Positions 29,446 through 40,100 of a stretch of DNA of 64,000 nt are shown one piece after another. The stretch covers positions 1 through 64,000 of the IMG/VR virus record IMGVR_UViG_3300025660_000003, one strand, 5' to 3'. Below the pieces are notes generated by a model. That model did not search any database, was not told where the DNA came from, and saw nothing but the letters and a program-made list of their open reading frames with translations. The translations under genes were made by a program, and so were the position numbers. The stretch comes from a virus. Within the stretch, counting starts at the first letter, position 1. Every line of letters begins with the position of its first letter.

Positions 29446-30627
29446 ATGCAGATCGACTTCAAAGCTCTGGAGCAGGCTCTTGCTCCCATCGAGGAGATCG
29501 GCCAGGGCGAGCTGACCTTCGAGGCCGCTTCGACCACCATCACCTTGCGCGTCCTGTTGCCCGCCGAAGAGGTGGAGGCCCAGAGGTACGCCGCTTCGGT
29601 GCTCCAGGACGAGGTCGAGGGTGACCACTCGGCGGTGGACTATCTCGACCGCTTCCGTATTGCCTGCCTGTCCCACTCCGTCGTCGCCATCGGTGACATG
29701 GACTTCCGGGGCCTGGAGTACGTCGAGACCGGCGAGGTGCTCCCCAACGGGAGCCCGATCAAGGTCACCAAGTCGAAGGCGCTGCGGACGCTCCTGGCTC
29801 GCTGGACTCGCTCCACGCTGACGGTGGTGTACTCGAAGTTCAGCGACCTGACATCCAAGGCCGAGGCCGCTGCTGAGAGCCTCATCGAATACACGCCTTC
29901 GGATCTGTCCGCCGAACTCGACCGGCTCAACAAGCGGGTGGCCGAGATCACGGCGAAGATGGAACATGAGAAGATGATCGAGAAGGCGAAGTTCACCGAG
30001 CAGGTGGGGTCGATCTCCAAGGTCACCACAGAGGCCATGGAGCGGTCCCCCGCCACACCGGCCATTGCCGCCCCGGAGCCGAACCCGGAACAGGCGTTGC
30101 CTGCGGCGTCCCGCCGCACCGGCCCCATCAGCCCCACCACCGCCCCGCCACCGGCCGCCAGGGAGCCCAGAGCGGCCCAGCCAGCTCCGGCAGAGCAGCC
30201 GGTCCATCGGGCGGCCCCGCCGCGTGCGGACTCGTCGTTCATCAACCCGGACGACGACGAGTCAATGAACGCTGCTCTCGACGCGGAGCACAACCGCATC
30301 GTCGCGATGCGTCGTCGTGCAGCCGAAGGACAGCCCGCTGTGGATGATGCGTCCGCCCTGGAGCAGATTCACCCGCAGACGGCCCACCGCCGAACGCCTC
30401 CGCATCTGGAGGCCAAGAAGGCAGAGGCCGACGTGGGGGTGCTGGACGCTGCGGCACAGACGGCTCAGGAGATCGGCGAGATCGACGGCAAGCCGGTGTT
30501 TGCCCTCCCCGCACAGGACTTGGGGGTGAAGGCCCCTCCTGCTCCGGCTGATGCACGGTCAGCCATCAACCCGCCTGCGGCCACTGTGTCCGAGAACCCC
30601 CGGTTCAAGGCCCGCATCAAGCCCTGA
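29446..30627 (+). CDS. Putative tail assembly chaperone (first gene)
   Basis: 393 residues from the ATG at 29446 (AGGGGAA 9 nt upstream; a GTG six nt earlier is also possible). N-terminal 150 residues form a compact domain (IDFKALEQALAPIEEIGQGELTF...STTITLRVLLPAEEVEAQRYAASVL). A coiled coil follows (DLSAELDRLNKRVAEITAKMEHEKMIEKA), then a long Pro/Ala-rich disordered region. Position between tube and tape measure is that of tail assembly chaperones. No frameshift signal was found joining it to the next gene, so the two appear to be separate proteins. Confidence 0.5.
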   Translation: MQIDFKALEQALAPIEEIGQGELTFEAASTTITLRVLLPAEEVEAQRYAASVLQDEVEGDHSAVDYLDRFRIACLSHSVVAIGDMDFRGLEYVETGEVLPNGSPIKVTKSKALRTLLARWTRSTLTVVYSKFSDLTSKAEAAAESLIEYTPSDLSAELDRLNKRVAEITAKMEHEKMIEKAKFTEQVGSISKVTTEAMERSPATPAIAAPEPNPEQALPAASRRTGPISPTTAPPPAAREPRAAQPAPAEQPVHRAAPPRADSSFINPDDDESMNAALDAEHNRIVAMRRRAAEGQPAVDDASALEQIHPQTAHRRTPPHLEAKKAEADVGVLDAAAQTAQEIGEIDGKPVFALPAQDLGVKAPPAPADARSAINPPAATVSENPRFKARIKP

Positions 30628-30636
30628 TCGAGACGA

Positions 30637-31842
30637 ATGCTCCCGAAGACCACACCAGAGCAGCGCACCCGCTTCTACACCGACATCGAAGGACTCCTCT
30701 CCCCAGGATTCTTGACGCATTCGGTCGTGGTCAACGGTGTGCGCCTGCATCTGCGGTCCCTGGGGGCAGGCGACCTGTTCATGCTGAAGGCCCGAACAGA
30801 GGGGGCCTCGGGTCGTGAATGGCGGGTGTGGTCGGTCGCCACGGCCATCTGGATGGTCGAGGGGCGTTCCGTCCTGGGCCATGACGACGTGATCCCCTTC
30901 CTGGCCCGGTTCATCCGGGGACTGCCGAAGGTTTCGCTGGAGATCCTGTTCTCCCTCCTGCTCGGGTTGTGGATGCGGGTGGGTGCCGCCGTGAACTCCA
31001 CGGAGGTCTTCTGCTTCGAGACGGCTTCCCGCTACAAGTGGAAGACCGTGGGTGCCGCTGGCCTGCTGAACACTGGTGTCCCCGGAGCGAACCGGCTCGG
31101 CTTGAACGCGGTCCAGCGCATCTGGACTGCCTTCAACGAGATGGAGGACTCCCGCCGGGACGATGAGACGGCGTGGGAGGGGTTCAAGCTGGTCGCTAGC
31201 TCCAACGCCCCCAAGGCCGTCAAGAAGCTGGACGGCAAGGACACGCAGCGGCGGACGGAGACGACGGAGACGCGGCAGAAGCAGCTCGACATGCACTACT
31301 ACCAGCAGCTTGGTGTGGTGGACGCCAAGGGCGCTGTCCACGGCACGGACGGCTCGATGCACCGCATCCAGGGGGCCAAGACGGTCGAGGACCTCGAAGA
31401 CGAGATGCGTCGGTGGGTGACTGACGACCAGGACATCCACGACCAGGTGGTCGCTGACTACAAGGCCCGCATCAAGGCCAGCCGCGAGGCAGAGCAGGTC
31501 CAACGGGCAGAACGACGAGCAGCCATCGCAAAGAAGCGGGAGCAGATGGGCTGGGAGGCCGGGGACTTCCGACCGCAGCCGCTCGTGGCCATGACCACCC
31601 AGCAGCTCCAGCACATGCTGGCGGGCCGGGGTGCTGGTCGCCCGGATGGTGTCAGCTTCATCCCGAAGGCTCCGAGCGCGGATCGGCTCTACGACAAGTA
31701 CGTGGACGAGGCGGCCGGTGCAGGCCAGTTGGAGGTCGTGGACGGCAAGGTGCTGGACGCCGGGGCGAATCCCGATACGGATGAACGGACGCTCAACCAG
31801 TTGATCAGGGGTCGCAACCCTGCCTTCGGAGCGGGGGAGTAA
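30637..31842 (+). CDS. Putative tail assembly chaperone (second gene)
   Basis: 401 residues. N-terminal half is helical with hydrophobic stretches (FLARFIRGLPKVSLEILFSLLLGLWMRVG) and resembles chaperone proteins encoded just before tape measure genes. The C-terminal half has a charged helix (VVADYKARIKASREAEQVQRAERRAAIAKKREQ) and a flexible end. Starts 9 nt after the preceding stop and ends 3 nt before the tape measure ATG. Function is taken from position and shape. Confidence 0.5.
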   Translation: MLPKTTPEQRTRFYTDIEGLLSPGFLTHSVVVNGVRLHLRSLGAGDLFMLKARTEGASGREWRVWSVATAIWMVEGRSVLGHDDVIPFLARFIRGLPKVSLEILFSLLLGLWMRVGAAVNSTEVFCFETASRYKWKTVGAAGLLNTGVPGANRLGLNAVQRIWTAFNEMEDSRRDDETAWEGFKLVASSNAPKAVKKLDGKDTQRRTETTETRQKQLDMHYYQQLGVVDAKGAVHGTDGSMHRIQGAKTVEDLEDEMRRWVTDDQDIHDQVVADYKARIKASREAEQVQRAERRAAIAKKREQMGWEAGDFRPQPLVAMTTQQLQHMLAGRGAGRPDGVSFIPKAPSADRLYDKYVDEAAGAGQLEVVDGKVLDAGANPDTDERTLNQLIRGRNPAFGAGE

Positions 31843-31845
31843 GCC

Positions 31846-34800
31846 ATGTCCATCAACGAGGTTATGAACTGGACCGTGAACTTGGAGGCCAACACCTCCC
31901 AGTTTATGAAGGACCTCAACGATGCCGCCAAGGGCATCAATGTCGAGTTCGACAACAAGGGCCTGGTCAAGAGCTTCGCCCGTGCGCAGGGCGACATCCA
32001 GAAGCTCCTCTCGGACACCGTGTCGGCGGGTGCCACGGCGGGCTTCTCCAACGCGAACATCAAGGGCCTGAAGAACAAGCTGAAGCCCATCAGCGAAGAG
32101 ATCGAGACATCCCTCAAGAGCATCTTCGACCTCCAGGTGAAGGGTTCAACGGAGGCCGCGAAAAACTGGAGCCAGGCCGCCAAGGACATCCACGCCAAGG
32201 CCATCGAGACAGAGCGGATGAAGATGAATGAGGCGGAACGCCGCTTCAAGCTGGAGAAGAAGAGCACCGACCGGCTCATCAAGCGTCGCGCGACCGCTCG
32301 TCAGGATGCTGACCGTCTGGAAGACCGGAACGCGAGTGAGCGGGCCAAGGACTGGATGGAGTCCATCGGCGGGTCCTTCGCCAAGCTCAAGAGCGGGGAC
32401 CTGGCGGGGGTGCTGTCGGGTGCGGGCAAGGGTGCGACCGCTCGTGGCGTCGGGATGCAGGACAAGGCAGCGGCGGCGGGCGAGGCCGGTGGGATGATGG
32501 GCAAGATGGGCGGCCTCATGGCCAAGATCGGCCCCATCATCGCGGGCATCGGGGCGGTCGTTGGTGGCTTCGCGGCCTTGGCTGCGGTGGTGATGCTGGT
32601 GGATGCAGCCGTGAAGGGGCTGAACAAGACCATGCTGGACAGCGGGGTGGCTGGTGCCGACATGGCGAGCCAGTTCAACCAGCTCGGCGACACGATGGAC
32701 AACATCCGAAAGTCGGCCACTAGGTCGTTCGGGTTCAACCAGATCTGGGGTGTGTCCGGCAAGGACCACCTGGAGATCCTCGGGGCCTTCAACGCGGCGG
32801 GCCAGACCATCCACGAGATGGGCACCGAGATGGACCGGCTGCGGCAGTACACGCAGGCGGCCCTGACCTACAGCAAGCTCCTGGGGCTGAGCACGCAGGA
32901 GGTCAGCTCATCCATGGCCTCCTACATGGAGGAGCTGGGGCTGACCCTTCAGGGCGTCCAGGGTCGCTTCTCCAACATCACGTCGGCGGCCAAGGAGAGC
33001 GGCTTCGGGGTCAAGCGATTCTTCAATATGGTCCTCCAGGCCACGTCGGGGATGTCGATGTACAACGTCCGGCTCGAAGAGGCCGCCGGACTACTCATCC
33101 AGCTCGGGGACATCCTGGGCGAGAAGATGGGCGGGGACTTCCTTCAGACCTTGACGCAGGGGTTCAAGCAGGAGGGCACGCAGGACCGCATCAAGAAGAC
33201 GATGACGACGGGTGTGGACCTGTCGTCCCGCATCCTCCGCAAGGACGCGGTGTACGCCGCCGAGGAGTTCCAGCGGAAGGTCGCTGAGCTGACCGAGGCG
33301 GAAGGTGGCCCGGCGGTGCAGGCTCTCCTCAAGGCGTCTGGTCTCGAAGGGCTGGAAGGTGAGGACTTCGCCAAGAAGGTCGGCAGCATGTCCCCGGATG
33401 ATCTTGCGCTGTTGCAGGAGAAGCTGCGACAGACCGGATCGGCGGGTGCTGGCCTCTCTCGGTCGCTGCGGGATGTGGGGAGCCTCGGCAAGTCCTTCAA
33501 GGGTGGTCTGGCGGGGACACAGGCAGCCCGTAGCTCCGCTGGAGCTGGCGCGACCCTGTTCCTCAAGCTCAACGAGATGAACCGCCTGCTCGGGCCTTTG
33601 CAGGACATCGACATGTCCTCTGAGGCAGGCATGAGGCAGATGATGGCCTTTGAGCAGCAGACGGGCATCTCTGGCGAGGAGGCCATGAAGCTGTCGGAGA
33701 CTGGCAAGGCGATGGAGGCGAAGTTCCAGCTCATGCAGGAGGCACAGGGCGGGACTGCTGCTGACCGGGCTGCCTTCAACGATGCGGCGGGCAAGGAGTT
33801 CGGCATCGCCCTGGACGAGGCGACGGGCAAGGCGTTCCGGCAGGACGCCGATGGCAACCGGGTCGGCAGCGAGATCAAGAATCTGGAGGACTTCTTCATC
33901 GGCATCGGGTCGAACCTGATCGGCTGGGAGCCGTCCCAGATCGCTGAGGACATCCTGCTGGCTCAGGAGATCGCCAGCAACACCACGGACATCGCCAGCA
34001 TCCTCGAACGTGGGATCGAGTGGCTGCTGACCGGCATTTACGACACCGTGAAAATCATCGCGGGATTCATGGGGGCGGGGCTCGACAAGTCGGAGAAGGC
34101 CGCGAAGTCGGAGGCTATCGAAATCCTGTCGGAGCAGGCGAATGCCGCTGCTGATCAGGTGCGGGCGTACCAGAAGGAGATCGACGCGCTGAAGGACAAG
34201 CGCAGGACAGCGGACTCATCTGAGTACGCCGGGATCGACGCTGAGATCGCGGGCAAGGAGGGCTTGCGGGATGACGCGGGCATCGGGGCGTCATCTTTGA
34301 GGCGGCAGCTCCGGTCAGTCCAGCGGATCAACGACAAGAAGGGCTTTTTCGACTGGGACAAGGCGTCCGACTTCACGGGCAATGCCGACCGAATGGATGC
34401 TCCGGGGCGACGAGCGGACTACGAGAAGACTTACGGGGAGGGCTGGGAGGACAAGTACGTCGAGGAGCTGCGCAGGCTGGCTGTGGCAGCCGACCCCTCG
34501 CTGGGTGACCAGACCACTGACATCCTCGGGTACGAATCGGATGCGATGTTCGATGCGATGAATGCCATTGACCCCGAGTGGGTTGGTAGCGGGGAAAACG
34601 TGGCGGCTCGCTGGATGGACGATGACAGGGCCGTGGACTGGGACGAGCTGGAGGCAGAGGCAAGGGCAGCCGATGACCAGCGGACTGGTGACCAGACCAC
34701 TGACCTAGAAGCCGCCTTCGACAAGCAGACCGACGATCTGGACAGGTCTGCTGATGAGCGTGAGCGGGATGCACTCCAGCAGCAGGTGGCAGGGCTCATC

Positions 34801-35199
34801 AACGAGTCTGGCTTCAAGGGTGATGTGGACAGGGCTGCGGCGGGCATCCTCGGGGGCAACCCCGGCAGCGTCGCGATGGGTGCCGAGATGCCGGGCGGCG
34901 GGACGCTCTTCGATGCCCTGGCCGCCATCGGTGATCAGGATGTGATGCGGGCGGCTTTGAGGGGCAACAGGCCCGCCAACGACTTCCTCATGCAGATCGG
35001 GGCTGGTGGCCGGGTGAAGTTCGCCCAGCGCATCAACTCAGCCGACACCGTGACGGCGACGGCATCGAAGCCCGGCGGCCCAATTCAGTCGTCCGGTCGG
35101 AAGGGCTCCGGTGGTTCGACGGTCGTGATCAACAGCTTCGGCAACGCTGCCGAAGTCGTGCGGGGCATCCAGGCGGCCGTGGCGGCGGGGGTCGTGTAA
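31846..35199 (+). CDS. Tape measure protein
   Basis: 1117 residues. N-terminus typical of tape measures (WTVNLEANTSQFMKDLNDAAKGI). Long helical stretches rich in Ala, Lys and Glu follow, then a hydrophobic Gly/Ala region at about 225-260 (KIGPIIAGIGAVVGGFAALAAVVM) and more helical, Gln-rich segments to the end. It sets tail length and is packed inside the tube. At about 0.15 nm per residue this implies a tail near 165-170 nm (inference). Acidic, Asp-rich repeats (DQTTDILGYESDAM..., DQTTDLEAAFD) occur near residues 885-965. Directly follows the two chaperone-position genes. Confidence 0.85.
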   Translation: MSINEVMNWTVNLEANTSQFMKDLNDAAKGINVEFDNKGLVKSFARAQGDIQKLLSDTVSAGATAGFSNANIKGLKNKLKPISEEIETSLKSIFDLQVKGSTEAAKNWSQAAKDIHAKAIETERMKMNEAERRFKLEKKSTDRLIKRRATARQDADRLEDRNASERAKDWMESIGGSFAKLKSGDLAGVLSGAGKGATARGVGMQDKAAAAGEAGGMMGKMGGLMAKIGPIIAGIGAVVGGFAALAAVVMLVDAAVKGLNKTMLDSGVAGADMASQFNQLGDTMDNIRKSATRSFGFNQIWGVSGKDHLEILGAFNAAGQTIHEMGTEMDRLRQYTQAALTYSKLLGLSTQEVSSSMASYMEELGLTLQGVQGRFSNITSAAKESGFGVKRFFNMVLQATSGMSMYNVRLEEAAGLLIQLGDILGEKMGGDFLQTLTQGFKQEGTQDRIKKTMTTGVDLSSRILRKDAVYAAEEFQRKVAELTEAEGGPAVQALLKASGLEGLEGEDFAKKVGSMSPDDLALLQEKLRQTGSAGAGLSRSLRDVGSLGKSFKGGLAGTQAARSSAGAGATLFLKLNEMNRLLGPLQDIDMSSEAGMRQMMAFEQQTGISGEEAMKLSETGKAMEAKFQLMQEAQGGTAADRAAFNDAAGKEFGIALDEATGKAFRQDADGNRVGSEIKNLEDFFIGIGSNLIGWEPSQIAEDILLAQEIASNTTDIASILERGIEWLLTGIYDTVKIIAGFMGAGLDKSEKAAKSEAIEILSEQANAAADQVRAYQKEIDALKDKRRTADSSEYAGIDAEIAGKEGLRDDAGIGASSLRRQLRSVQRINDKKGFFDWDKASDFTGNADRMDAPGRRADYEKTYGEGWEDKYVEELRRLAVAADPSLGDQTTDILGYESDAMFDAMNAIDPEWVGSGENVAARWMDDDRAVDWDELEAEARAADDQRTGDQTTDLEAAFDKQTDDLDRSADERERDALQQQVAGLINESGFKGDVDRAAAGILGGNPGSVAMGAEMPGGGTLFDALAAIGDQDVMRAALRGNRPANDFLMQIGAGGRVKFAQRINSADTVTATASKPGGPIQSSGRKGSGGSTVVINSFGNAAEVVRGIQAAVAAGVV

Positions 35200-35202
35200 C
35201 CC

Positions 35203-35826
35203 ATGCCACGGGACAACACCCCGGTCTTCAAGAGCGCCTTCGTCTCGGCTGAAGATGAGTTCAGCGGGCTCGGGGTGCGTCCGGTGGTGTTCGACATCCT
35301 CGGCCCGGACCTGGCGACCAGCATTCTTCCGCCCGACCTGCGGATGGTGCTGCACGTCAACCCCTCGTCGATGTCCCCGCAGTACAGCAAGCAGACCGAG
35401 CGCATCCAGACCAAGGGCGGCTTCGTCGAGCAGCACTGGGGCGAGGCGGCGAGGTCCATCAACTTCAACATGGCCACCGGGGGGTTCAAGCGGCTCTACA
35501 GCGGCCTGTCGAACGTCACGGGCGGCGGGCACGACACAGAGGGCACCCGCCGGGAGACTATCGCCTACGACAAGTACCTGGACCTCCTGGCCCTCTTCCA
35601 CAACAACGGGAGCATCTACGACGCCTCCGGGCAGATCGCCTTCCAGGGCATCCTCAAGGTCACGTTCGACGGCGGCATCTACCTCGGCTGGTTCGCCTCG
35701 TTCAACGTCCAGGAGGATGCTGAGAAGCCCTATCAGTTCGACCTGACCGCTGAGTTCACCGTGGCCCACGAAGTCCTGCGGCTGCGGACGACCCTCTCCA
35801 CGGCCAACCCCGGCGTAGGGAGCTGA
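35203..35826 (+). CDS. Baseplate/tail-hub-associated protein, short paralogue
   Basis: 207 residues. Core: LRMVLHVNPSSMSPQYSKQTERIQTKGGFVEQHWGEAARSINFNMATGGF, then LALFHNNGSIYD and GIYLGWFASFNVQEDAEKPYQFDLTAEFTVAHE. It shares this order with the next gene (INPQSLSMNY..., FQAWGEEQPKLTISAKCGAF, YRHNGYIYD, FEMEFTVNA). The pair probably binds the tape measure end of the tube or the hub. Genes of this type follow the tape measure in many contractile-tail phages. Confidence 0.65.
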   Translation: MPRDNTPVFKSAFVSAEDEFSGLGVRPVVFDILGPDLATSILPPDLRMVLHVNPSSMSPQYSKQTERIQTKGGFVEQHWGEAARSINFNMATGGFKRLYSGLSNVTGGGHDTEGTRRETIAYDKYLDLLALFHNNGSIYDASGQIAFQGILKVTFDGGIYLGWFASFNVQEDAEKPYQFDLTAEFTVAHEVLRLRTTLSTANPGVGS

Positions 35827-35828
35827 TC

Positions 35829-37193
35829 ATGGCGAAGCCCATCCTCGGCAGCCTCCAGGTCGGAGCAGCGACCCGCTTCGCCAGCAACGGGCAGCCCGTC
35901 GCCAACAGCGGGTACGCCCCGGATGTCACCCAGGCGCAGTTGGAGTCGCCTCCGGCTCCTGGGGAGTACGCAGGGCTGAAGTCCGGGCCTGAGTTCGGCA
36001 TCGAGTACGAGGCCAACCAGACCACGCCCATCGACGGCAGCAAGGACCTGCTCCGGGTCCTCTCGCCCTTTATGATCCAGGTCGAGCCGCCCCTCATCAC
36101 GGGCAGCTCCCCGAACGTGCAGGGTGGCAAGAAGGACTACGCGGGCATCTACGGCGGGGGCCACAGCGGAGCCCCTGGAGCGTTCAACGCGGCCCGGAAC
36201 CGGATCATCCAGGACCTCCCCGGCGGGGAGCAGATGTCCAACGCGGGGTCCGTGGACAACTACGTCGCTGGTGGGCTCCAGCGACGGGGTGCTGGTGGTG
36301 ACTCAGAGCGAACTATCGACGTGAAGGGCGAGGGGCCGACTCGTCTGGGTGCCCCTGCCATTGCCGACCTCTACACGGCGGTGGACATCACGATGCAGCT
36401 CCGGGCGCTGGTGAACACGCCCCCGCTCATCCTGCTCATCAACCCGCAGTCGCTCTCGATGAACTACACGAAGATCCAGCAGTTCAGCGACCGGACGCGC
36501 TACGGCTTCGTGTTCCAGGCATGGGGCGAGGAGCAGCCGAAGCTGACGATCTCGGCGAAGTGCGGTGCCTTCATCACCAGCGGCAAGGGCGTCCAGTGGG
36601 CCAGCCGTAGGGACTCCGCTGCGTGGCAGAACCTCGCGACGGCGTTCCAGTTCTACCGGCACAACGGGTACATCTACGACACCGTGGGCAAGTCGAACGC
36701 GCACCACATGGTCGGGGCGCTCTCCATCCACTACGACGGGTGGGTCTACTACGGGAACATGGAGTCCTTCTCCTACGCCTTCGAGGAGGAGACACAGCTC
36801 GGCGGTATCGTCTTTGAGATGGAGTTCACCGTGAACGCGATGGTGGACACCACCAAGCAGTCGGTCGTCGTCACCCCGATGCGGTCCCCGACCCCCTCGC
36901 GCTCTGACCCCCGCTACCAGGGCTTCGAGAACCGGGCTCTCCCCAGCCCCGGCGATGTCTCTGTCGGCCAGGGGTCGGGCGTCCACCTGGGCGGGCACGA
37001 CTTCTACTCCCTCAACGGTGTCGAACGCCCGTCTGACGTGGCTCCTGACGGCACGACATCAGCCGCCATCACCGGGGCCTCCGGTGGCCAGTCAGCTCCG
37101 AAGTCCTCCGGCGGTTTCCAGTCGGCTACGGCTGTGGAGGTCGCGGACGCTCCGGCCGCACGGCCCCCGACGCCCTTTGGCGTGAGGCGGTAG
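35829..37193 (+). CDS. Baseplate/tail-hub-associated protein, long paralogue
   Basis: 454 residues. The first 190 and last 90 residues are Gly/Ser/Pro-rich and probably flexible. The core, about 195-345, repeats the fold of the preceding gene: PLILLINPQSLSMNYTKIQQFSDRTRYGFVFQAWGEEQPK, YRHNGYIYD, GWVYYGNMESFSYAFEEETQLGGIVFEMEFTV. Starts 2 nt after its neighbour's stop. Likely arose by duplication and forms the upper baseplate or tail-tip ring with it. No enzymatic motif seen. Confidence 0.65.
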   Translation: MAKPILGSLQVGAATRFASNGQPVANSGYAPDVTQAQLESPPAPGEYAGLKSGPEFGIEYEANQTTPIDGSKDLLRVLSPFMIQVEPPLITGSSPNVQGGKKDYAGIYGGGHSGAPGAFNAARNRIIQDLPGGEQMSNAGSVDNYVAGGLQRRGAGGDSERTIDVKGEGPTRLGAPAIADLYTAVDITMQLRALVNTPPLILLINPQSLSMNYTKIQQFSDRTRYGFVFQAWGEEQPKLTISAKCGAFITSGKGVQWASRRDSAAWQNLATAFQFYRHNGYIYDTVGKSNAHHMVGALSIHYDGWVYYGNMESFSYAFEEETQLGGIVFEMEFTVNAMVDTTKQSVVVTPMRSPTPSRSDPRYQGFENRALPSPGDVSVGQGSGVHLGGHDFYSLNGVERPSDVAPDGTTSAAITGASGGQSAPKSSGGFQSATAVEVADAPAARPPTPFGVRR

Positions 37194-37196
37194 ACC

Positions 37197-40100
37197 ATGG
37201 GTCTCGAATCACGGCCATACGTCGGCACCTGGCGGCTCAACGGGCGGCAGCTCATCCAGCACACGCCGGATGCGCTGGTCTACGTCAACGGGGAGACATC
37301 GCTCCCCGGCTGCTCGAAGTGCAGTGGCCGCATCGACATCCAGCGATTCTTGACCGAGGTGTCGGTGGACGCGGGCACGGAGCCGGGTTCGGCCTCTGCC
37401 AGCTTCTCGCTCGCCATCCCGCGACACCACAACGAGTCGTTCGCCCGGGACGCGAAGTTCCTGCTCCGGCCCGGCCTCGAAATCCACGTCTACATGCGGG
37501 GCTACTTCCCCGTGGCGGGCCTCTACAACAACCTGGCCGAGGGCAAGGTGCAGAACGAGATCACGTCGCTGGGGGACGTGACCCCGGCCATGATCGAGGC
37601 AGAGCAGCTCCCCGACCCTGCATCGCCGGGCACCTACGGGGTGGACGACATCCTCGGTGGGGCCGATGTGGACGCTGAGACCAGAGCGAACGCGGCAACC
37701 ACGGCAGCGATGATGAACACGCTGGAGTCGTACCTCCAGCAGCGGTACCCCGGAGCGAAGCTCTCCGTGAACTCGGCCTACACCCCGGCGAGGCCCCAGG
37801 GAGGGCACGCCGACAAGAGCCAGCACTACCAGGGCAGCGCGGTGGACATCCAGGCCACCTCCGATGCAGGGCCAATCTCGTCCCCGGACATCTGGCGGTC
37901 GGTCGAGAAGCTCCGTGAGACGGGCCACCTCCCACGGGGAGGCACCGGGGCCTACGTCTACGACGGGAGTACCCCGGACAACCCCCTGTGGGCCGGGTAC
38001 GTCCACATGGACCACCGGGGCAGGAGCGCCTGGTGGGTCCATGATCAGGCGACTCAAACGATGGTGCCTGACCCCGTTGCCTACAAGGGGGTGCTCCAGA
38101 CAGGGCTCGGTGGCTTGCCGGAGCCGAACAGCACCGTGCAGGGCTACGACGCCTCTGAGCCGCCCCCGGCTGTCGCCCCGCCTGCGACGACAGCGGGAAT
38201 CCAGGAGCCGGTGACCCTGGCCACGACAGCTCAGGTGGGGCCGTCATTGCTGGAAGAGCAGGGGCTCGCCGGGCTGGGCATCGAGGACACGCTGGCCTAC
38301 CCCTACTACCACGTGTTCCACGGGGTCATCACTGAGGTGAGCCACAGTGCTTCGGGTGGGGTGGGCAGCATCTCGGTGAGCTGCTCGTCGATGCTCCACT
38401 TCTGGCAGTACCAGAACATGAGCACCAACGCCTCGCTGTTCGGTGCGAGGCCCACGAACTCGAAGCTCAAGATGAGCCTCGTCGGCCACAACTTCACGGG
38501 GATGCACCCCTACCAGATCATGTACACGCTGCATCACGACATGGTCGGGGCAGCGGGTGGGGTCGGCTGGGCGCTCTCCAACAAGACCAACCAGACCGCC
38601 GTGAGCGAGGTGGGTGGCGAGTCCCTCTACTCGCTCAACATCCGGTACTGGCAAAAGCGGTTCTCCGGCAAGGCCATCCGGCTGCGGATGCACGGAGCCA
38701 CAGGCGACCTGTTCAGCACGATGGCCGCAGCCTGGCTGGGTCGCACGTCGTCGTCGAACATCATGTCTTTGATGCGGAAGCGGTACAGCACGGCGAAGCC
38801 GAGCGCGGTCAAGGGTGTGCTGGAGCGGGTCGGCCTCTACAACAGGAACAAGCGGGCAGCTCTGGATGCCCTGGAGGCTCTGGAGTTCGCAGACCAGAGC
38901 CACGGGGGGAACGTCGCGAACAAGCCCGACTTCGGGATCAACATCGTCGAGATGCAGGCGTTCGTGTCGAACATCGGCAACTGGGGCCAGGTCAACCTCT
39001 TCGAGTCGTCCTACGAGAGCAAGCTGGACGTGGCCCAGAAGGTCATGGAGATCACCGGCTTCGAGTTCTATCAGGACGTGGACGGCGACTTCGTTTTCAA
39101 GCCGCCGATGTGGAACCTCGATACGAGCGGGAGCCGCGTCTACCGCATCGAAGACATCGACATCATCAACATCGGCTACTCGGAGAAGGAGCCACAGGTC
39201 ACCTACATGACCTGCAAGGGCAGCCAGTTCAAGAACACCGCAGGGACGGGGCTGGAGAACGAGTGGGGCGTCCGGGGGCAGTACATCGACTACCGGCTGG
39301 TCGCGCAGTTCGGCTGGCGTCCGGGCAGCTACGAGACGGCCTACTTCAACGACTCCAAGAGCATGTTCTTCAGTGCGGTCAACCGCATGGACGTGCTCAA
39401 CATCGGCATCAACTCGGCCAACGTGACCATCCCGGTGCGGCCGGAGATCCGCCCTGGCTTCCCCGTCTACGTCGTCTACATGGACGCCTTCTACTACTGC
39501 AACAGCTTCGCCCACAGCCACGCGGTCGGCGGGCAATGCACCACGAGCCTCCAGCTCGTCGGCAAGCGGGCGAAGTTCTATCCGCCGGGCCGCCCCGGGT
39601 CAGGGGGCGCTGGGTTCCTGGCCGACGTGGACCTGGGCAACACCATCCTGCCGCAGCGACCCATCCAGGTGCTCTCCCCCGATGGGACTCCGAAGCTCTC
39701 CGGGTTCCCGAACGTGGTCATGGCCCTCGACCCCACGGCCATCAACCCGTTGTTCTTCGTCGTCGGCAACGACATGGCGGACATCAGCGACGTGCGGGTC
39801 ATCAAGTACCTGCTGAAGTTCGGTGAGGAGGACGGGCGCATCTTCGACAGCGTGAAGACGCTGGAGAACGGCGGCAAGGTCTACACGATGACCACGGGCC
39901 AGAAGACCGGAGCTGGTGAGGACTCGCAGCCCATCACCGTCCGCTTCTACTTCCAGGAGGACGACTTCAAGGGCACGGCCTCTGTGCCGCAGAGCGGGGA
40001 CCCCAACGCGGAGCAGCCGTTCAACATCATTGCGGAGGCCATCAACTACGAGCGGCTGGTGGCCGAGGCCACGGTTGCGCAGGAGAAGGACCAGGAGGCG

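Noticed and set aside
29446-31842. Programmed frameshift joining the two chaperone-position genes
   Set aside because: The second gene has its own ATG nine nt after the first stop. I saw no slippery run with a long overlapping frame, so no fusion is called.
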